Source of the DNA: JBDRMV01 sp043825615 | GTDB lineage: Bacteria; CG03 | Reading direction: 5' to 3' | NCBI GenBank assembly: GCA_043825615.1 | Contig: JBDRRS010000013.1 | Span: forward strand, 201,964 to 265,963 | Length of the DNA stretch: 64,000 nucleotides | Part shown: positions 58,981 to 64,000 of the stretch, in pieces | Layout of the letters: every line of letters begins with the position of its first letter | How positions within the stretch are numbered: the first letter of the stretch is position 1 | Position numbers and translations under genes: made by a program | Notes under the pieces: generated by a model | What the model was told of the DNA's origin: nothing | The model's database searches: none | What the model saw: the letters and a program-made list of their open reading frames with translations, nothing else

Positions 58981-59418
58981 ATGACGTCGGAAGAATTGCA
59001 GTTGCTGATTAAGACGCTGTTCAGGATTAATTTTTTTTCCGCTTTTTCCTCGGGCGAGATTGATATGCTTGTCGGTAAATTCCACAAGTTTGCCTGCTTA
59101 AAAGGAAAAGTTATCATCCGTGAGAACCAGGCGGGCGAGGCGTTCTACGTTATCTACAAAGGCGCTGTGGCGGTGCTGAAAAAGCAGTCATTTTTTAAGA
59201 AGAAAACCGTTGCCACGCTTTCTGCGGGGGATTATTTCGGCGAGATTGCCCTGGTAAGCGACGAGCCGACCAGCGCGACGGTAAAGGCGGTTGAAGAGAG
59301 CGTTCTGTTTGTTCTCTTCAGGCATGATTTTCAGGAAATACTGAGACAGAATCCGAAGCTAACTTCGGTAATTCGCTCGGTTGCCGCCGGGCGAAAGCTT
59401 GAAAACAAACTTCAGTAA
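58981..59418 (+). CDS. Cyclic nucleotide-binding domain protein
   Basis: The 145-residue single-domain protein has CNB fold motifs: GKVIIRENQAGEAFYVIYKGAVAVL and GDYFGEIALVSDEPTSATVKAVEES, with the phosphate-binding cassette FGEIALVSDEPTSATV in place of the canonical FGE-x-AL..RSA pattern. The Arg is replaced by Thr/Ser, so nucleotide binding is uncertain. No output domain (HTH or GAF) is attached, so it may act as a regulatory partner. It stands 21 bp after rtcB and is followed by a hairpin. Confidence 0.85.
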   Translation: MTSEELQLLIKTLFRINFFSAFSSGEIDMLVGKFHKFACLKGKVIIRENQAGEAFYVIYKGAVAVLKKQSFFKKKTVATLSAGDYFGEIALVSDEPTSATVKAVEESVLFVLFRHDFQEILRQNPKLTSVIRSVAAGRKLENKLQ

Positions 59419-59424
59419 CTTTAC

Positions 59425-59460
59425 GCCCCCGCCGGGCAAATTTTTGGCCGGCGGCAGGGC
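59425..59460 (+). terminator. GC-rich hairpin after the cyclic-nucleotide-binding gene
   Basis: CCGCCGG (59429-59435) pairs with CCGGCGG (59448-59454), with GCCC/GGGC flanks extending it. There is no clear U-tract, so intrinsic termination is only possible. serS starts 20 bp later. Confidence 0.45.
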
Positions 59461-59479
59461 TTAAATGCTAAAATAAAAA

Positions 59480-60694
59480 ATGATTGATTTGAAAATTATC
59501 AGAGAAAATCCGGCTCTCTTTAAAAAACGGATGAAGGGCAGAGCGGATGAGTCCGTTCTCGCCCGGCTGCTGGAACTTGACGGGGTCAAAAGACAAAAGC
59601 AGAAAATCGTTGAAGAAATCCGGTCTAAGCAAAAAAAGATTAAAGATGTATCTGCGGGGAAAGAATTAAAACAGGAGAAAAAAGTTCACGAGCAGGAATT
59701 AAAAAATGTTTCAGCAGAACTTACGGAACTTCTCTCGGGTATTCCGAATATTCCGGCGGAGGAAGTTCCGTCCGGCGAAGATGAGGTTATAAAGTCGTCG
59801 GGTACGCCTTCCGAAAATATCACGCTCCCCCACTGGGAAATCGGAAAACTTCTTGATATCGTTGATTTTGAGACCGCATCCGCAATGACCGCTTCTTTCT
59901 GGCCGCTCTTAAAGGGCGACGGCGCGCGGCTTGAACGGGCGCTGATAAATTTTTTTATGGATGAGAACGAGGAGAATGACTTTGAGCCCGTCAGCGTGCC
60001 GTATCTCGTGAACAGAGATTCTGTTTTTGGAACGGGTCAGCTCCCCAAGTTTGAGGCAGAACTTTATAAAGTGGCCGAAGACGGGCTGTATCTAATTCCG
60101 ACCGGCGAGGTTCCTGCGGGGAATCTTTTCAGGGAGCGGATTCTGAGCGAGGATGAACTGCCTCTCAAATTTCAGATTTCGACACCCTGTTTCAGGAGGG
60201 AAGCCGGCTCGTGGGGAAAACTCGGGAAAGGTCTTGTGAGGAACCACCAGTTTCACAAAGTTGAGATTTTTGAATTTGTAAAACCCGAAAATTCGCCGGC
60301 AGTTCTTGAAGAAATTGTTGATTGTGTCGGCAGTATCCTCACGAAACTCGGTCTGCCGCACAGGATTGTTCTGCTTTCAAGTAAAAATACGGGTTTCTCC
60401 GCAGCGAAGACATACGATATTGAGGTTTGGTCCGCAGGCACGGGCAGGTGGCTTGAGGTTTCCTCCTGTTCTAACTGCATGGATTTTCAGACGAGAAGAA
60501 CAAAGACGAGATTCAGAAGAAAAACGGGAGAGGTTTCTTATCTTCATTCGCTCAACGGTTCTTCACTTGCTGTCGGCAGGGTTTTTGCGGCGGTCTGCGA
60601 GCATTACTGGGACAGAGGCGGTTTCGTTCGCGTTCCCGACTGCTTGAAGAAATTTATAGGTAAAGATAAAATTGAAAGGCGGATCGGGAAGTAA
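59480..60694 (+). CDS. serS: Seryl-tRNA synthetase
   Basis: SerRS charges tRNA-Ser. The 404-residue protein starts MIDLKIIRENPALFKKRMKG, the N-terminal coiled-coil arm (about 30-100) that recognises the long variable arm. The class II catalytic domain then shows LIPTGEVPAGNLF (the usual TSEVP reads TGEVP here), STPCFRREAGSWGK (motif 2), and the end HSLNGSSLAVGRVFAAVCEHY (motif 3). The length is a little below the normal 420-430. No operon partner; the start is close to a -10-like TAAAAT. Confidence 0.94.
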   Translation: MIDLKIIRENPALFKKRMKGRADESVLARLLELDGVKRQKQKIVEEIRSKQKKIKDVSAGKELKQEKKVHEQELKNVSAELTELLSGIPNIPAEEVPSGEDEVIKSSGTPSENITLPHWEIGKLLDIVDFETASAMTASFWPLLKGDGARLERALINFFMDENEENDFEPVSVPYLVNRDSVFGTGQLPKFEAELYKVAEDGLYLIPTGEVPAGNLFRERILSEDELPLKFQISTPCFRREAGSWGKLGKGLVRNHQFHKVEIFEFVKPENSPAVLEEIVDCVGSILTKLGLPHRIVLLSSKNTGFSAAKTYDIEVWSAGTGRWLEVSSCSNCMDFQTRRTKTRFRRKTGEVSYLHSLNGSSLAVGRVFAAVCEHYWDRGGFVRVPDCLKKFIGKDKIERRIGK

Positions 60695-60734
60695 CCGCAG
60701 AACCGGGCATTTCCAGCCGTTTTACTTTTACTTC

Positions 60735-60764
60735 TTGACAGGTAATTTGGAATCATAGTATAAT
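60735..60764 (+). promoter_or_regulatory. Promoter of the M23-family protein gene
   Basis: TTGACA (60735-60740) and TATAAT (60759-60764) with an 18-bp spacer; the start codon follows 18 bp later. Confidence 0.8.
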
Positions 60765-60782
60765 TAGACCTTCTAAACCGAA

Positions 60783-61712
60783 ATGAAGCAGAAAAGAAAA
60801 AAAATTCACATGCGCAGGAAGCGGCTGACGGTAATGCTGCTCCCGCATGGCGGACGGGGCAGTTTCCAGATAAACATTTCATACCTGACTTTGTTTATGA
60901 TTTCAGCGGTGTGGCTGGGTATTACGGGCGTATCCGCTTATTTTATCTCCCGCAAAATTGAGAACAGGGAAATACTGAACGCCAATTCCGTGCTGAAGAA
61001 AAAAGTTTCAAAATTCAGTTCAAAACTTGAGAACACTCTTGATATTGTCCAGCAAACTACGGAACTGAACACGCAGTTGAGAGGCATGCTTGCGCTCGGT
61101 GAAAAATCAAAAATAATAGAGTACTCGGCGGCTGGCGGACCCTCAAAACTTGAGGACTTCCAGCTTTCAAGATTGCTTCTTAACACGAATCCCGCAGAAT
61201 CCGAAGAACTGCTGAATATAAATATCCAGGAACTTCTTGCGGCAAGCTGGCAGACGAAAACGGACTTCAGGGAAATCTCCAAATACTTGAATGAAAAGAG
61301 TTTAATCGCCCGCTCCACGCCGGCCATCTGGCCGGCTTACGGCAGGATGTCAAGCGGGTTCGGTTGGCGGATAAATCCTATTACGGGAGTGGGAACTGAG
61401 TTTCATAAGGGCATAGATATTGCGCAGGTGAAAGGAACACCTATAAGAGCAACAGCAGACGGAAAAGTTGTTCTCGCCGGATGGGCGGGCGGCATGGGCA
61501 AATCGGTTATTCTTTCTCATCAAATGGGCTACACGACCTACTACGGCCACTGCGAAGATGTTTTTGCCAAACAGGGGGAAACCGTCAAAAGAGGCCAGAT
61601 TATCGCTTCAATCGGTACAACCGGCAGGTCAACAGGCTATCATCTTTACTATCAGATAAAAAGACACGGCAAAGACCTTAATCCCATGTATTTCGTTAAC
61701 AGGAGTTTCTAA
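60783..61712 (+). CDS. Membrane-anchored M23-family (LytM) protein with incomplete zinc site
   Basis: The 309-residue protein has a basic N-terminus, one transmembrane helix (about 35-58), a coiled-coil stretch and a C-terminal LytM domain (about 190-305). The domain shows GWRINPITGVGTEFHKGIDIA (H208 and D212 of the HxxxD zinc motif) and ADGKVVLAGWAGGMGKSVIL. The second motif, usually HLHFE, reads HLYYQI (H287, Y289), so the last zinc ligand His is a Tyr. It may bind or activate amidases instead of cutting peptidoglycan, as EnvC does (inference). It overlaps bactofilin by 1 bp. Confidence 0.85.
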   Translation: MKQKRKKIHMRRKRLTVMLLPHGGRGSFQINISYLTLFMISAVWLGITGVSAYFISRKIENREILNANSVLKKKVSKFSSKLENTLDIVQQTTELNTQLRGMLALGEKSKIIEYSAAGGPSKLEDFQLSRLLLNTNPAESEELLNINIQELLAASWQTKTDFREISKYLNEKSLIARSTPAIWPAYGRMSSGFGWRINPITGVGTEFHKGIDIAQVKGTPIRATADGKVVLAGWAGGMGKSVILSHQMGYTTYYGHCEDVFAKQGETVKRGQIIASIGTTGRSTGYHLYYQIKRHGKDLNPMYFVNRSF

Positions 61713-62110
61713 TGTTCGGTTCCAGTAAAGTCGAAAAGAAAATCGGAAGAATTGAGACGGTCGTCGGGCACGAAAGCATCGTAACGGGAACGGTCGCGAC
61801 AAAGGGCTCCCTGAAAATTGACGGTGTTGTTAACGGCGGGATTGAGCAGGCGGATTCCGTCATCGTGGGAGAAAACGGGAAGATTATCGGGGATATTACC
61901 GCCCAGACGGTAATCGTGAGCGGAGAAATCGCGGGCAACATCCACGCCTACGTATCAATAGAACTGACGGAAGACGCCAGGGTAAAAGGGGACATAAAGA
62001 CACTCCAGATATCAATAAACGAAGGGGCTTTTTTTGAAGGCAACGTTATGATGGAAAAATCTCCGTCGCTTAAAACAGACGAAAAATCCGCAAAAGAGCC
62101 TAATCGCTGA
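61712..62110 (+). CDS. Bactofilin
   Basis: The 132-residue protein is a single bactofilin domain: VTGTVATKGSLKIDGVVNGGIEQADSVIVGENGKIIGDI and further right-handed beta-helical repeats (TVIVSGEIAGNIHAY, DARVKGDIKTLQIS), flanked by short charged tails; quoted as separate parts. Bactofilins form cytoskeletal filaments that localise cell-wall enzymes and shape the cell. Its position directly after an M23-family gene is a known pairing and supports a shape or wall role. Confidence 0.9.
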   Translation: MFGSSKVEKKIGRIETVVGHESIVTGTVATKGSLKIDGVVNGGIEQADSVIVGENGKIIGDITAQTVIVSGEIAGNIHAYVSIELTEDARVKGDIKTLQISINEGAFFEGNVMMEKSPSLKTDEKSAKEPNR

Positions 62111-62136
62111 AACCAGATTCTTAAACCTTGTTTGCA

Positions 62137-62204
62137 GGGGTCAGGTCTTGCAATCATACACTTTCTCAAATCTTGTTTGATGTTACATTGCAAGACCTGA
62201 CCCC
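62137..62204. repeat. Perfect 18-bp inverted repeat (mobile-element-like)
   Basis: GGGGTCAGGTCTTGCAAT (62137-62154) is repeated in inverted form at 62187-62204, with a 32-bp spacer that itself has TCAAA/TTTGA. It is followed by CACTAACG tandem copies. It is similar to palindromes that accompany REP-associated (IS200-like) transposases. It lies between convergent genes and may also terminate transcription. Confidence 0.75.
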
Positions 62205-62214
62205 ACTAACGCCA

Positions 62215-62799
62215 CTAACGGGACAGATACAGAATTGATTTTGCGACTTCTTCCCTGATGGATACATCTTCCGTCTCCAGGAAAAGTTCTCTGAGAAAGT
62301 GCTTCATTCTCATTTCGCGAAGCGAGAGCACCGCGCGCATTCTTATTTCGGGCCGTTCGTTCCTGTCGGCGGCGACCGAATAAAGGATTTCAGCAAGTTT
62401 CTTATCTTTAAGATACCCCCCCATATCAACGCACCAGAACCTGAACTTCCAGAACAACGGCTGCTTCGCCTGCGCCGCCCATTGCTCCCTTCCCAGTATT
62501 ACCTCCGCAACAAAGGGCGCGCTGTCACCCGCTTCTTCAAGCAAAGTGATCGACTCCTTCATTGTTATTATGCCGAATTCGTCCATTGTCTTTGTGGACA
62601 GCGCTTTACGGAAAACGCTGTCCAGTGCATTCTGGATTTTTTCTCTTTTTGCGCGGCCGACGCTTTCCTTTTTCTGCAGCCAGTAGTCCAGCGGAATTTT
62701 TGCCGGTTCAGGTTTCTCGGGGAGCGTCGCGCAGGAACTTATCAGGAGAATAAAGCAAACACACACACTCCTGCATTTTCCCGAAATTTTATTTCTCAT
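62215..62799 (-). CDS. Lipoprotein with HEAT-like repeats, unknown function
   Basis: The 194-residue protein has a type II signal peptide (VCVCFILLISSC, Cys near residue 23), a helical region and a C-terminal stretch with HEAT-repeat texture (EIRMRAVLSLREMRMKHFLR, VSIREEVAKSILYL). It contains AKQPLFWKFRFWCVDMGGYL in the middle. I do not recognise a specific family. It is convergent with bactofilin across the inverted repeat. Confidence 0.6.
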   Translation of the reverse strand: MRNKISGKCRSVCVCFILLISSCATLPEKPEPAKIPLDYWLQKKESVGRAKREKIQNALDSVFRKALSTKTMDEFGIITMKESITLLEEAGDSAPFVAEVILGREQWAAQAKQPLFWKFRFWCVDMGGYLKDKKLAEILYSVAADRNERPEIRMRAVLSLREMRMKHFLRELFLETEDVSIREEVAKSILYLSR

Positions 62800-62847
62800 C
62801 CAAAAATATTCTTTTGACTTATTTCAAAATTGTCTTTTAACGGCAAA

Positions 62848-63828
62848 CTATACTGTGACTCTGTCGTCACCATGATCAACCTCATGTTTGGAATTTTTCT
62901 CAAGATCCGCTAATTCTTTTTTCAGCATATCATCTTTTGTTTCAAAAATTACTTTTGCCTGTCGGATACCCAGTTCTTTAATAAAATCAAATGCCGCAGG
63001 CAGATTTTTTGACCAGTGCTCTTTTGACATTTCCCCGTACGGGATACGCATTAAATATCCTGGATGAATCAGATGAAATATATTTGTCCGGAAAAAAATC
63101 CCTTCTCTCTTATCATAGCAACAACCTTTTCTATCTTTTTTATCAAGTCTCTTGTTTGCCGGTAAAGGAACTCCGAGAACCGCCTTAAAATTAAACCTGC
63201 CTCCTAATTCAGCGGGTTTCTTTTTTGTTATGCCGAAAGTTCCATGAATTGCCTCTGCGGCTTCGGAGCCCAGACTGATTATAAGTTTCGGACGACAAAT
63301 TTCAACTTCTTTAATTAGATGCGTCTCAACGCATGGCCTTGCGCAACCGAAAAAATCCTCTCTTGTAGGAAGTATTCTTATCGGTTTTATAAGCGGCAGT
63401 TCCCTGTGTCTCTTCGCCTGTTTTTTATCAAACAAAAAACATTTTACGGTATTCGTAATCCACAGGTCATCTTTTTTAAAACCCAGCGGAGACAAATATG
63501 CTTTGTCAAAATACGTTCCGGCTTTTACATCCCTTACGCCTGTGCCGTCATAGTATCTGTTGTCCGCCAGCGGCTCCGATACGTCGTAGTAAGGAACATG
63601 TTTTGCACTTCTGAAATTTACGAACATCGCCGTCGGGTAAGCTGCGATAACCATAACGTTCCCCGTTCGCAAATAAGTCGGCACGACAGGACCTATGGTT
63701 TCCTCCGACCAATAGAACGGATGATGAGTGGCAACCGGACAGTCGGGATGCCGGCAGACGGCAATTTTTTTCAGCAGCGCTTTTGCATGCTTGGGAACCC
63801 TGCTTTCCGCTTTTTTCTGTTTAGCCAT
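62848..63828 (-). CDS. Uracil-DNA glycosylase-like protein
   Basis: ATG 63828 follows AAGGAGGA; a TTG further upstream (63849) is less likely. The product has 326 residues of the UDG superfamily. VMVIAAYPTAMFVNFR corresponds to motif A, WITNTVKCFLF to the region after it, and LIISLGSEAAEAI to the family core. FHLIHPGYL resembles the HPS motif B. CRHPDCP and FGCARPC supply cysteines for a 4Fe-4S cluster, as in family 4 enzymes. About 60 residues at each end are extra. Removal of uracil or a related damaged base is the likely role, but exact specificity is open. Confidence 0.75.
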   Translation of the reverse strand: MAKQKKAESRVPKHAKALLKKIAVCRHPDCPVATHHPFYWSEETIGPVVPTYLRTGNVMVIAAYPTAMFVNFRSAKHVPYYDVSEPLADNRYYDGTGVRDVKAGTYFDKAYLSPLGFKKDDLWITNTVKCFLFDKKQAKRHRELPLIKPIRILPTREDFFGCARPCVETHLIKEVEICRPKLIISLGSEAAEAIHGTFGITKKKPAELGGRFNFKAVLGVPLPANKRLDKKDRKGCCYDKREGIFFRTNIFHLIHPGYLMRIPYGEMSKEHWSKNLPAAFDFIKELGIRQAKVIFETKDDMLKKELADLEKNSKHEVDHGDDRVTV

Positions 63829-64000
63829 TTGAATTTCCTCCTTTTCCAAAACCCTTAAAGTTTTTAAGGAACTTTCCGGACAATTCCCTGCCGGGAATTG
63901 AATCCGATACCTTTCCCGCCGCCCGGCGAAGTAATTTTACCAATTTTGCCGGTTTTTTACCCGTGATGGAAATGAAATTTTTTACCGTTTCTATTTCAAG
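63821..64000 (-). CDS. C-terminal end of an unidentified gene (5' part outside window)
   Basis: On the minus strand an open frame enters from the window edge, runs for 59 codons and ends TAA at 63821-63823, overlapping the start of the glycosylase gene by 8 bp in ATGGCTAA fashion. The peptide is basic (FISITGKKPAKLVKLLRRAAGKV, given here as a part; end GFGKGGNSNG). It does not show a family signature, but the coupling overlap supports a real gene end. Function unknown. Confidence 0.5.
   Translation of the reverse strand, partial: LEIETVKNFISITGKKPAKLVKLLRRAAGKVSDSIPGRELSGKFLKNFKGFGKGGNSNG

Overview
The window is a gene-dense bacterial chromosome segment around the replication origin. A diderm (Gram-negative-type) bacterium is indicated by LptF/LptG, LpxK, a set of Kdo and heptose genes (kdsA, kdsD, kdsB, gmhB, heptose kinase), outer-membrane barrels of the PorV type and lipobox lipoproteins. 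An anaerobic or fermentative lifestyle is suggested by a four-subunit 2-oxoacid:ferredoxin oxidoreductase plus phosphate acetyltransferase, with no oxygen-linked enzyme in view. The mix (PorV-like barrels, an FlgD-like C-terminal domain on a secreted protease, bactofilin, TGS-less ThrRS) resembles candidate phyla such as Omnitrophota or Elusimicrobiota, but the sequence alone does not let me name the phylum.

Layout. 0-4.6 kb, plus strand: end of a patatin, rsmG, parA, a glycosyltransferase-phosphatase fusion that I read as a one-protein glucosylglycerate pathway, and parB. 4.9-9.5 kb, plus: lptF, lptG, secreted subtilase, PorV-like protein. 9.4-27.9 kb, mostly minus: a barrel-CsgG fusion, a lipoprotein, truA, asd, yjbQ, murG, pilC, pilT, pta, thrS, three tRNAs, a GNAT, porBADG, nadK, a beta-helix lipoprotein and a DNA glycosylase. 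28.1-32.4 kb, plus: the rpmH-rnpA-yidD-yidC-mnmE cluster and a secreted protein. 32.4-38.1 kb, minus: folP, RecB-type nuclease, vanZ, a GIDE/EF-hand protein, lemA, a left-handed beta-helix protein, glmM. 38.2-41.9 kb, plus: lpxK, gmhB, a methyltransferase, heptose kinase, kdsB. 41.9-47.3 kb: an AT-rich accessory island with two lipoproteins ending in DUF1566/C-type-lectin-like domains, an XRE regulator and a nucleotidyltransferase/winged-helix pair. 47.3-49.1 kb: kdsA-kdsD. 49.2-59.4 kb: dnaA, oriC, dnaN, dciA, gyrB, gyrA, archease, rtcB and a cyclic-nucleotide-binding protein. 59.5-64 kb: serS, an M23-family protein, bactofilin, a lipoprotein, a uracil-DNA-glycosylase-like protein and the end of one more gene.

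Genes are packed tightly, with many 4-bp ATGA or GTGA overlaps. The most unusual signals are: (1) a dispersed repeat with five copies in 64 kb, always directly upstream of a gene start and in the same orientation to it, which encodes a short peptide and carries an AAGG Shine-Dalgarno-like end; (2) the paired lipoproteins, whose 3' ends look like variable regions of a diversity-generating retroelement although no reverse transcriptase is in the window; (3) the GpgS-GpgP-like fusion between parA and parB; (4) an oriC with DnaA boxes and a clear DnaA-trio; (5) a nucleotidyltransferase/winged-helix gene pair that may be a toxin-antitoxin-like module; (6) short tandem repeats whose unit lengths are not multiples of three inside the coding sequences of exported proteins.
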